In this document: positions 52,890 through 63,624 of the stretch, in pieces
How positions within the stretch are numbered: the first letter of the stretch is position 1
How the letters are laid out: each line of letters starts with the position of its first letter
Assembly (NCBI GenBank): GCA_035578905.1
Contig: JAQJVL010002688.1
Location: 1 to 64,000, forward strand
Reading direction: 5' to 3'
DNA length: 64,000 bases
DNA from: Stictocephala bisonia
Lineage: Eukaryota; Arthropoda; Insecta; Hemiptera; Membracidae
The notes under the pieces: generated by a model
What the model saw: only the letters and a program-made list of their open reading frames with translations
Database searches by the model: none
What the model was told of the DNA's origin: nothing
Position numbers and translations under genes: made by a program

Positions 52890-54037
52890 CAGTAGATCCT
52901 CGGTTATCCGAGGTAATTGGGACCGAGATCAACTCGGATACGTAAAAAAATTGGATAGTACAGAGGTTATGGTAAAAATAATGTAAAAGCCATGAAAAAC
53001 GTACAAAACTAGTTTATTACAAGAAAAAACACAAAATATTGTAAATGTAGGAACAGTCCTGTAATACAGTAGGAACATCAGCTTATGTCTTTTAAAGTTT
53101 TATTGTATTAACAAAGGATGACAGGAATTTAGGAATAAGTATTCCATTTTAAAACTCTACAACAGTTGGTAAAAAACTACTACAATAGAATTTAACTGTA
53201 AAAATCTAATGTAACGTCCATAGGCAGCATTGTGGATGGGCAATTTCCTTTAATGTTACATTTGTTGACAACGAAAGCAGAGTACTTCATTCCTGTTAAC
53301 CGATCTTCCAGTGTCATTGTCTCACCCTACCTTTTGTATTTCATCTATCTACAGTCCTCGGTAGTATTCGCATCTTGGTTTTAGGTGCAGGGTACCGTTC
53401 AGTCCGATTACCAAACAAAATTATCGTATTTATCCTGTCATGTGACATATTCTGCATTACTCTCTTAATAGTGCAGGGAACCATTCAACATTTTCACGGA
53501 AGAAAATTATCGTTTCAATACCATATTTGTCGTACACATTGGCGACACAAACACTGATTGATTCATCATTTCAATTTCGTTATAAGAATTCAATTGTCAA
53601 CCATTACCACTCATATCAAAACTCTTGAATAAAATATTGTACAGTAACAGGACAGTAATAGCTCCAATATTTCCAATACTGTATTATAAAATCACAAAAG
53701 TCAACACACTAAAACTACCACATTTTTTTCAAAAGCAGAGTGGACTAAGCCGATGGTGTCAGGTGGTAATGTGTCATGCATGAGTGAATGCATTTGGGTG
53801 GGAAAATCTTTCCTATAGAAGGGTACATTATCATAAATATGTCACATGACGGCCCTGCAGCGCCCTAACCTAGCTCAAACAGCCAATAGAGACATTGATT
53901 ACTTGTCAAACAATTATATGATGTTGTGCTATAGATTTCCTTTTATTAATAATGTTTATTTTTCAGCGTCTGATGACTAGCTCGGTTAACCCGAAGCCTC
54001 AGTTAAACAAGGCTCAGATAACCGAGATTCTATTGTA
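52888..54037. mobile_element. Tigger-type non-autonomous element
   Basis: TA at 52888-52889 and 54036-54037. Ends CAGTAGATCCTCGGTTATCC (left) and CAATAGAATCTCGGTTATCT (right, reverse complement). 1146 bp with no transposase. The uninterrupted version of the flanking sequence is at about 47805-47850. Confidence 0.9.
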
Positions 54038-54540
54038 TTTGTAAAATTGTTAGCTCAATGTCCTTAGAGTGCCAGCTTGTAGTTTACGGATGAGTGAGTG
54101 AAAAAAAATTTGATTGAGCAATTAGTCTGGGCACGCAGCAGTGTTGCTACTAGTCAATGCTACTAGCCATCTGACTGATTAATAAACTTCAAATGATAAT
54201 AATATTAGATATTCAACACTTCTTCAAACTACGTTATGAATAAGCTAATAATGTTTTCTTAAGAGAGCCACCTCTTCACTCCTCATCCAAGTCCAGCTGT
54301 CACTGGCTGTGAAACCAGACTAATTGTTTGATCTGTGTCTGTAACAGATAGTCCATAAAACTAACCAACTCTTGCCCTTTACGATGGTATGTAAATATTT
54401 TCATAGAGTCAATAAGTGTACAGTATTATAAAAAGGTTTGAAACATCCGTAGCATAAACAGCTATTTTCTAATTGTTGGTGATTTAGGAACAAATATAAC
54501 CAACTTATTTTCAACGGCCACCGATTTGAAAGTTAAAATG
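54038..54540. repeat. repeat X right part and partial repeat Y
   Basis: 54038-54175 matches 47836-47945 (GTTGCTACTAGTCAATGCT). 54345-54540 matches 52385-52520. No coding content. Confidence 0.6.
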
Positions 54541-55956
54541 AGTGTAAAGGAACTTCCATTGTGTGTACAAGAAAAAATATTCCAAAATAGCTTAAGTTTC
54601 TAAATTATATCCAGTTTTTGGATATATAGTATTATAAATGTTAAATATAAGGGGAGGTTTACAACGTTTTATTGCATGAAAGTTGGCAACGACAAATCCT
54701 ATCCGCTATAACATAGCGTTTAGACAGCAAAACGTACATTTTGTCGAAATAGAATGAAAACCGTTGACAGAAATGAAAGCTAACAAGGCAAGCATTGTTT
54801 TGTGATAACTGGAATGATAAGACAAAGCGTGCAAACACTTTTCCTTGTTTGTCATATCGCCAGAAATAGATATGACTATGTATACCAACTTTTCTGTCCT
54901 GTTTTATTTGGTTGCACCATTTTGACTTGCATCTCTTTCATTGTTATTAAACCAACAGTCAAAATAGACGAGAATGATAAGGTGCTTCTTCCATTTTTTA
55001 AGTATAATATTAACATAAACTAAATGTTCACAGCACTGAGCCCAGCTAAACAGAACAAAACAGAATAAACAACATAGTTAAAGCACTGTAACATGTTATA
55101 GATTTAACAGGTTACAAAAAATACCCGATTATTTTTGTAACTCCCAGTCATGATACATGGTATGGTTATAACAAACATATAACAGCAAGTAAACGGAACT
55201 GTAACGGAACTACGAATGAAACTTAAGATTCTTGCAACTTACAGTTAATTATCGATAAAAGAACAAACTTTGAGCAGTAACTCTGTAACGTCAAGTAAAG
55301 CCGTAACGCCCGTAACTCATTATAGTAACGTAACATAAAACAAAACTTCAGCTTCATAAGCTTTGGTAACTTAGAACGTTAGCTAGACCAACCGCAATGA
55401 ATAACGAGGCTTCAAGCCATTAAGTAACGTCAGGCCATAACATAAAAACTGTCTGGAACCTAAACGGCAATGCGTTGAGAGGAACAGGTTACAAAAATAA
55501 CAGATTATTATAACACATTACCAGAACATAATAGAATTATATAACAGGTTATTGAAAAAGTAACTGTAATTCCCATCTCTAGTGTAAACGTCAACAAAAA
55601 CTGAAAACAAAATGGCTAACAAATTGGATCCACGGCTAGCGGTACATTTTATATTGGAACTCGCCGAGTCTGTGGTGTAATGGTAGTAGCTACATTAATC
55701 TTTATTTCATTATTTTATGTCACGATGCCAGAACAAACTGTTCCGCACATTCTATCTCAAATTATTTTAGCTTTTCAATTTCAATAGTTTACGTTCCATG
55801 CGTAGTTGCTTTTAAATATTGAATGCGATTTAATTAAATCTGTCCGAAATCATCTATCTTAGAATAGTTTTAGTTGTGAACTTTAAAAGTTATGTAACGA
55901 AGTTTTGAAATGGTTCAATTACTGATTCTTTGTGATCAGTTATCACGTTTTGTTAT
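54541..55956. other. no recognisable gene; possible MITE debris
   Basis: AT-rich. 55090-55570 is unusually rich in GTAAC/GTTAC motifs and ends AACTGTAATTCCCATCTCTA, which resembles a hAT-type terminus, but I found no matching left end. The short frames at 54706 and 54802 have no recognisable domain. Confidence 0.45.
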
Positions 55957-56070
55957 CAATACCACTGTACGTGTATGGGTGAGCGGGTGGGTCAATACCA
56001 CTGTACGTGTATGGGTGAGCGGGTGGGTCAATACCACTGTACGTGTATGGGTAGTTTGCAGGTTGTTTAC
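55957..56070 (+). repeat. 36-bp minisatellite, three near-identical units
   Basis: Units begin at 55957, 55993 and 56029, each CAATACCACTGTACGTGTAT followed by GGGTGAGCGGGTGGGT (third unit truncated). The most homogeneous array of this family in the window. Confidence 0.92.
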
Positions 56071-56139
56071 AAAGAATCTAAGAGTCATGTGAAACATCCA
56101 ACCACTCCACTGTTCGTTTCCTGGAAACGAAAGTTAAAG

Positions 56140-56245
56140 ACTGTGCGTGTCTGAGAGGGCGGGTGGGTCAGTAACACTCTACGTGTCTGGAAGGGTGGGT
56201 GGGTCAGTAGCACTGTACATGTCTGGGAGGGCGGGTGGGTAACGA
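56140..56245 (+). repeat. 36-bp-family minisatellite, diverged units
   Basis: Units of the form GTGTCTGAGAGGGCGGGTGG followed by GTCAGTAACACTCTAC repeat about every 38 bp. Variant of the adjacent array. Confidence 0.8.
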
Positions 56246-56447
56246 CTATCTGGAACAGCTTATTTGGACGTGCCTTCTTTATAAATCACGAGAATACTTT
56301 TCGAATATTTTGAATCGGTTCGGTTGAATGGGTAGATGTAACTACTGGAAGTATAAATGGGAATTGACACTAGATCAGTCGTGTGATTGCAGGGAGTATG
56401 CCCAAACAATGGATCAAACAATTTCATAGTGTTCCCTGTGTTCTTTT

Positions 56448-56580
56448 ATGAGGGATTGGCCAGCATAAACAAAAAGTGAGGCAGGTCGTAAATGGCTCAA
56501 TGGATTGGTTTTAGCTTTATGACAGAAGATAACTTTTATTTTATATTATATATTGCATGACTTTTGGATCTTAATCCAAA
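56448..56580 (+). pseudogene. 3' end of Jockey-like LINE
   Basis: TATGAGGGATTGGCCAGCAT, AGTGAGGCAGG and TTTTAGCTTTA align with the reverse complement of 3040-3120. Same family as 2990-3960, opposite orientation. Confidence 0.7.
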
Positions 56581-56629
56581 TACACATCACAGCTTTTAAA
56601 AAATTATTACATAGTAGCTGACAAAAACT

Positions 56630-57220
56630 TTAGAGGAATATCACTACTTAATTGTACATATAAAATACTGTCAAAGTTAGAATTAATGCAGCTAATATAT
56701 GCTACTGGAGTCTCCTAAAGCTATTCAAAAGTAAACTACTGTCAAGACCCACAAAAATAAGAATGTATATAGCTATTGTACAACCTGTTTTATTGTATGG
56801 ATCTGAGGTATGGACCCTAACAATGTATAACAAAAAAAGATTGATTACATTTGAAAACAACATTTTAAGAAGAATATATGGACCTACCTATGAATCAGGA
56901 GTGTGGAGAATGACAAAGAACGGGAGCTTAGAGAACTGTACAAGAGACCTGATATTGTGGCGGTGGTTAAAAGCAGAAGAATAAGATGGCTTGGTCATGT
57001 GAGGAAAAAGAAAGAAGAAAAAATGATAAGAAAGGTATGGATGGGGAAACCAGGAGGAAGGCAACCTCTAGGATGACCAAGAATAAGATGGGATGACCAA
57101 GTGGAACAGGATGTGAGAAGTCTTGGTGGAGACATCGAGATGGCAGAGGATAGAGGACTGTGGAGGCAACTTGTTAGCAAGGCCAAAAATCACCTTGAAT
57201 TTGAGTGGCCACAGGAGTAA
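56630..57220 (+). pseudogene. RTE-type LINE C-terminal remnant
   Basis: 56763-56984 reads MYIAIVQPVLLYGSEVWTLT, LITFENNILRRIYGPTYESG. After frame changes come RWLGHVRK, WGNQEEGNL, RIRWDDQVEQDVRSLGGDIE and MAEDRGLWRQLVSKAKNHLE. This YGSE-W...FExxxLRRIxGP...RxRWxDxVxxD...AEDRxxWRxL order matches the RTE-type remnant at 45010-45790. Confidence 0.8.
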
Positions 57221-57229
57221 GAGTAAGTA

Positions 57230-57744
57230 AGCTGACAAAAAACCATATGATATATATACCCTAGTTTTAAGAACGTGTTATTTGTAAGACAAACTAAACT
57301 AATTAATTGTTGAGTATACACTTAAACATTGTTACTAACTTAATTATTGTACTGTATGTGTTAGTGCCGTTTAATTACCAGTAGCATCACTGTCTTCATT
57401 TACCGATAACAAATAGCAACAAAAGTGATATTATTGAATTGAAGCTTCTCTTGACTCTTACAAATTGCCTGAGTTTGCAGGATTCTTGTATGAGAGCGTG
57501 AGATGATCTTTGAATGCGTGAGACTCAAGCATTTTATGAGAGAGTTGACAGGTATGAAAGAAAAAAAACAGTCTGTGGTTGACTGTCAGGATTAATTTAA
57601 TTATACTGATTTAAAGGAATACAGTATAAAATGACATATAAAAGCAAATGCTGTGTAATTTCAGCTTTGCAATACCTATCCTGTTGATGTATAAAATTAT
57701 AGTATTCGTATCAAAATATAATACATCAATGATACTTCTTCTTT
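57230..57744. other. no recognisable gene
   Basis: AT-rich spacer; no recognisable frame. Confidence 0.4.
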
Positions 57745-60035
57745 GTATAAAGTAGGGGTGTGCGAGTACTCGAAACTTCGAGTAGTTGATCGAATATTTT
57801 ACTAATCGAACTCGGCTCGAAGTTTCCGAAACTACTCGAAGTTCGATTGAGTAGTTGTATTTCACGAAATATCAGATTTACATCTTAATTTCGTTTTAAG
57901 AGTAACACGTTTTATAAGTTATGAATAAAAAATGTGCGCTTCCTTGTGTTTTATTTTACTCTTAGTCATATGTTAACAGTTTGGTACGCGTAATTATGAA
58001 CTAAACAATACGCCTAAGAATAGGTAGAACACGACGACAGTCAAATGAACTAGTTGACGTAGTGAACGAGTTAGTTCATTATGATTTGAACTAGTTCAAT
58101 TCAAAGTAAACAACAGAGCTGGGAGGGAAGCGATCACACGTGTTGGTTTTCTGAGTCTACCAGTCACTTGTAACCTAACCTAAAATAGCGTGAATAAAAC
58201 AGAAGTGCGGAATAGTGTCTGTATGACCCAAGAAAGGGGACGAGAGATCCGGTTCAAGATGCTCAAAAAGACCTGTTACCGATTCAAATCTAATGGTCTG
58301 TAAGTCGTGGAAATTTTGTTTATTTTCTTTCATATCAATAATATCGCTCAATCAAAAGGGTACCGAGAACGGTTCACTTTAGATCAAAGGATTCGAACTT
58401 CCCATCTTTTCTAGACGAAAGTTCATCTCGGTTGTAGTGTATGTACGGCAAAGAACCGTTCAGCTCCTTTTCGGAACTGAAATTATCATATATTTCTTGC
58501 GAGTCGGTTGAGGTCTATTTTGTTTTCTAATCTTAGCAGGGAATCGTCCAATGATTTGACAAGAAAATACTGTATCATATTGTATACAATATGGTAATGG
58601 CGTTCTAGCAGCGTGTGATACAACATTATTGATTTGTTTTCCGTCAAATAAAAATATATATATATATCCGTGGCGTACGTCTATTAATTATTATTCCGTA
58701 AACACCTTAGATCGCCAAAACTGTGTGCAATATTTGCGCATATGATATTTTTTCCTGTCAATTTGTTGAACGGTTTCCTGACTAGGTTAGACAATAACAC
58801 AGTTGGAGTGTAAAATGTGGTAAAGTACGACCATTTTGATTCGTAAACTCACTGAACGGTTCCCAGTTCACATTGACTTTGATGTAAACTGTAAAACAAT
58901 CACGAATCAACCCAAGTAAGGAAGAAACATGTTGGAGGACCTTTTCTAAACAAAATACGACGAATTTAGAGATTCAGAAAATAATTTTTATTGAACTGAA
59001 GCCTTATGAAACGTCTCGTTTTTTATTCATAAGTTTACAGACTGCATTTCATCGCCTATATCAGCTAGACCTATTAGGCCTATATTGGCCGACTACGTCT
59101 ATGGTATTCATTCGATTACGCCAGGTTTTCATGAATTTCTCGTTATGAAATAATTATTTATCTGTTATTCAGTGTAGCCTATGTATCGAAATAGTTTCAA
59201 GTTGCACACATTTCATTACCGATCATAATTTTAGAACTAATTCATCCTAAGCCACTTTAAAATTTATTTTTAGTAAACCTGCTTAGTTCTTATTATCAAT
59301 CGATTGAACAAAAACTTGACAAAAGTCTTTGTCATCCAGATTTTCAAATTTGATTATATAATTCACAGCTTATTTCCGGTTAGTTGTAACCTTGTTATTA
59401 CTGAATTAAATACCCACAGAATACAGATCCACTATTCTTGGCGTGTACACATTCAATTTTTTGTTGAGAGGAGGCAATTCTGAAAACAAATGACTACATT
59501 TGGCGATGACGCCTTAATTTTAGCATCCGTTTGGTTGGATGCAGCTTTTGCCAACCAGCTTCGCTACTGTACGTTTTTGCGGTACACTTTGAACTGAACC
59601 ACCAGATAAACATATCGGCTGGCTGAAACAATATAATTGGCTTGCATAGAAAATCTGATCTGTGATATGAGTGAACAGATTAGATCTTTATATTCCACGT
59701 TGCTTCAATTAATAATATACTTTCTTAGTTTCTTTCATCATATTAGTTATGAAAAAAGGAAAAAGGTTAATCAAAACAATGCCACATGAAAATTTAGGAA
59801 AAAAGTTTTATCTATCGAATGTTACAGTTACAAACAACAAATTAAAATGATTGTGTTCAGTTTAGATGTATATATTTACGAATCTATCAAAACTTAACAT
59901 AGGCTTAGGATGGTGTCTGCCTTTTACAGTTGCCTTGGGTGAACAGGAAATCCTTCTGTAAATACTTGCTCGAAAAAAATGCCAACTACTCGACTCGAAC
60001 TCAAGAATCACTACTCGCACACCCCTAGTATAAAG
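57745..60035. mobile_element. non-autonomous hAT-type element, copy 2 (clean)
   Basis: TAGGGGTGTGCGAGTA at 57753 and its inverse ending 60027, flanked by the exact 8-bp duplication GTATAAAG (57745-57752 and 60028-60035). 2275 bp without any transposase. Opposite orientation to copy 1, with collinear interior. It shows the empty sites of the LINE in copy 1 (near 59205) and of the piggyBac in copy 3 (near 58195). Confidence 0.95.
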
Positions 60036-60137
60036 GAATATATTTTATTATTTTGAGAAACAGCTACTTGTTCTTCATCATTGTTTCATCTTATCTATTA
60101 TGAAACAGTACTCTAATACTGTTCTCCATATGATGAA

Positions 60138-60380
60138 TTGGCCGGTAGCTCAGTAGGCCAATCAGAATCGTAACACTTTTAGAAAGGGATCAGCTGATAA
60201 TCACCGTCTGTTCATTTGTCATTGGACTATTAATTAATGACACTTTCTAAGAAATAGTCAGCCTTAGTTTGTAACAATGACTACAATCACTCATCTACAT
60301 TTATCACACTTATTCGAAATCCATATTCGCCCGTATCATGATGTTTGGCATCTTAAGAATATATGAAATTAAATAAATAA
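60138..60380 (+). mobile_element. tRNA-derived SINE with shared tail
   Basis: TTGGCCGGTAGCTCAGTAGG head (A box), GGGATCAGCTGATAATCACC body, CATTGGACTATTAATTAATG and CCATATTCGCCCGTATC tail, ending in AAATTAAATAAATAAATG. The B box is degraded. Confidence 0.75.
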
Positions 60381-60525
60381 ATGACGAGTTATCAAAATTA
60401 TTCAACAAATGGCCCTGCCATACATCAGAGCTTTTCAGTGTCTTGTACAGCGGCAGTCACAGTCAAAACTGCATTCTTTACGCTCAACAAATATTATAAT
60501 ACAAGTATATCATAATCACACAAAC

Positions 60526-60594
60526 CTCTGACAGGGAAAGTTTCTCTTCATGTATGTCGATCGAATATTCTTCCTCTTCACGATCAGGAAATAT
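60526..60594 (-). other. 69-nt exon-like block, copy 2
   Basis: On minus, TGCCTAG then 23 codons IFPDREEEEYSIDIHEEKL plus SLSE, then GTTTGTG. Equal length and frame to 52634-52702, with flanking intron-like sequence also conserved. Confidence 0.4.
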
Positions 60595-60739
60595 CTAGGC
60601 ATTCAAAGCAAGACAATCAAACAAATCATAAATATTCTTGATCTATACTGAAATGTACACAAATGTTGATTAATTTACGTAAACAAAAATATATATCTTC
60701 TGATTTCAATTCGTAAAGCAAACCAAATATTTTAACAAT

Positions 60740-61856
60740 TAGAAAATTTTAATGAATAAAACTTGTTTTTTTTTTCTTCATGGGTGAAAGATTTAAGTAA
60801 TTTAAAAGGATTTAAGAGAAAATTGATATTTATTTACATTTCATAATAGGGTAAAAATTTTAAAATAAATTGTGTTCTACATTAGTGGTTATAACAATAT
60901 TTATTTTCTCTTGTTACTAATATTATTAATGTGAACGTAATATGTTTGTTACTAATATTTAAAGAGCTCAAGGCATTTGCAATAAAGTGAGTAGAGAGAT
61001 TATTTATAACCTAGATTAACATATACACAATATTAACTAACCCTGTAAATGACATGGATTAATAATTTATTGGAAAAGAAAAAGTTTTTCTTATAATTGA
61101 CTTTGATGTAAAATACTCTTCAAAGTAACATCTCTTGTTTAAGGTATATAATGTTTACAAAAATACATAACAGCTGAAAAAAGAAAGCAAATATTGTTGA
61201 TAAATGTTAATGAGAACTAGAAGGCAACAGTTGAATCAAAGAACTAAGTAGGATCTCCTGATTCAACAACTCTTGTTCGTTTTAAATCACTACTTTTGAA
61301 CTTTTTGATGTTTTTTATGTGTTGCTGTTGTTTGGTCGCTTAGAAATTCTGAATTTTGTTATTTGTTGTGAAGTACATCACGAGCGTGACTAACTTCCCC
61401 AGACAAGTGTTCAACTTTCACAACAGTGTTTAGTTGAATTAAATAACTATAATGAATTGTGAATTGTATTACTTGTTTAATTGCTATTTATTTTTTACAT
61501 TATTATATTCATCATGTCATTGTTTTTATTGATTGTTTTTTGAATACTAAATAATAATTTAAAATAATCGTTCTAAACTTGATTCGCTAGTGTTAATCAA
61601 GCCAACCAATGGCCAGTGCTGATAATGACGTAATAGGTGGAGCTTGATGCTGCTCCACTAGCCCACGGCCTACCGTCTTCCTAGTTGCCATAACAATTTT
61701 TAAAGAGAATGACACAGTGGGGGAAGAGTAGTTCCTCTATTTTACACCGCTCAGTGCATCATATTCACACCCATGCTTTCAGTAGGTCGCTTTCTAAGCA
61801 TCAAAATGTAGCCTGGGAAATGATTACTATTAAATCAAAGAAGGCTAGCTGTGATG
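60740..61856. other. no recognisable gene; probable Gypsy 3' flank
   Basis: AT-rich. If the Gypsy element is complete, its 3' LTR would lie here on minus, but its partner LTR would be outside the window, so it cannot be defined. Confidence 0.4.
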
Positions 61857-63620
61857 ACTAATTAATATTTGGCACTGGGTTGTCAGGTGTGTCAGGATGA
61901 CCAAAACGTCTAGCAAATTTATTAGTATCTATATGATATGTTCATAATCTCTGAAACTAGATAAAATTTAGAATTGTTTGCTAAATTTCGTATTTGACAG
62001 TAACAACATTGTTTCCAAGGGGTACCCGTCCTTTTTTCAATTTCAGAGAAAAAAAAAACTCGATATCTAAAAAGTAACATGTTAAGTTTATGTTGTAAGG
62101 ATTCTTTTTCACCTTCCATTGATGCCAACTTTTGTTTTATTATTTGAACATAACGTTCGGCCTGCCTGTTTGTACTAGGATGGCCTGGAGCGATGAACCT
62201 TTGTTTGATACCATTTTTACTACAAAACAAATTGAATTCTGCTGAAGTAAATACAGTGGCATTGTCACTTACAAGTATTTCAGGAAGTCCATTGCGCGAA
62301 AATATTTCGCTAAGCATCTCAATCGTGGAATGGGAAGTTGGTGAAGAGTTTGATATCTTGGCTTCTGGCCACTTGGACTTTGCATCGACAAGAATCATAA
62401 AATGGTGTCCTTTATATGGACCTGCATAATCTATATGTACACGCTGCCAGTTCTCCTCTGGTTGGTCCCACACATGTAGAGGAACTTTGTTTGGATTGTT
62501 CTTAATGTCACAACATGCTCAACAGCTTTTGACAGTGTGCTCGATGTCTTTGTCAATATTCTTCCAATAACAGTACCTTCTAGCAAGAGCTTTCATTTTG
62601 ACTATTCCAGGATGTGTAATGTGTAATTCAGAAAGCATTTCAGGTTGCAGTTTCAAAGGTATGACCACTCAATGTCCACGAAAAATTGCTCCTCTATAGA
62701 GATTAAACTCGGTACTGCGTTCTTTTCCAGATTCCAAATCTTTTTTAAGCTTTGATAGAATCAGGTCTTCATCTGTGCATTGAACAATAACTTCATGTGT
62801 AATAGTTCTGGTTGAAATAGCATTTATGGTTTGTTCATTTATAATGCATTCCTCATCAATGGCTCCTGGCTTATCAATAAGTGGTAATCTAGATAGGTAA
62901 TCAGCATTTTTATGGTCTTCCGAACGTCTGTGTACTACTGAATAATTGAACCCTTTCAAAAATGTCGCGTAACGAAGCAATCGTGAAGCAGTAGTGGCTG
63001 GGAGTGCTTTGTTTGGATGAAAGATTGATTGTAATGGTTTATTATCTACAATTAGTGTAAACTTTCTTCCATATAGGTACTGATAAAATTTGTGGAAACA
63101 CCAGAAAACAGCTGTAGCCTCCCTGTCTAACTGTAAGTAACCTTGTTCAGCTGACGACAATGATCTTGAAATGAATGCTATTGGGTGTTCTAAACCGTCA
63201 ATAGTATGAGACAACACACCTGATAATCCAACTGGGCTTGCATCTGTTGCTAGAGTTAGAGGAAGATCAGGGTCGAATGGAACAAGTACTCTATCACTGG
63301 ATATTTCCTGTTTCACACGATTGAAGGCATTTTCACACTTTGAATTCCATTGAAATTTAGTATTCTTTTTAAGAAGTTGATACAAAGGTTGTAGAAGTGA
63401 TGATGCTTGCGGAATGAACTTTGAATAGTAAGCAGTTAAGCCGAGGAAATTCCTTAATTCATCGACATTTCTTGGACGTGGAGCATCTATTATAGCTTTC
63501 ACTTTTAAAGGAGATTTCTTCATGCCTTCAGCACTAATGATATGGCCTAGGTAGCCAATCTCTTCTCCGAAAAAACTTACATTTTTCAATATTTAAGTGT
63601 AAATCCAGTACAAAATATTG
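61857..63620 (-). pseudogene. Gypsy (Ty3) pol: RT thumb, RNase H, integrase
   Basis: Minus strand. From about 63620, LHLNIEKCKFF (one base out of frame) then EEIGYLGHIISAEG, ELRNFLGLTAYYSKFI (RT thumb/connection), LTLATDASPVGLSGVLSH, YLQLDREATAVFWCF and FTLIVDNKPLQSIF (RNase H D-E-D), and a DHKNADYLSRLP block. Then the integrase HHCC zinc region (ELHITHPGIVKMK, SC-stop-ACCD) and core: VHIDYAGPYKG, ILVSDNATVFTS, PSTNRQAERYVQ (D, D, E). Two TGA codons interrupt one frame at 62669-62671 (RGH-stop-VVIP) and about 62519-62521. The frame is lost after about 62050, where the C-terminus continues in another frame (FARRFGHPDTPDNPVPNIN). The RT catalytic region, protease and gag would lie upstream but are missing: homology ends near 63620. 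Confidence 0.9.
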
Positions 63621-63624
63621 GTAG

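Noticed and set aside
55090..55570. GTAAC-rich block as a complete MITE
   Set aside because: Right end looks hAT-like but no matching left terminus or target-site duplication found.
55680..55705. TGGTGTAATGGTAG as a tRNA A box
   Set aside because: No B box follows and the flanks do not fold as a tRNA.
60740..61856. 3' LTR of the Gypsy element
   Set aside because: Only one LTR could be in the window, so no repeat pair is available to define it.
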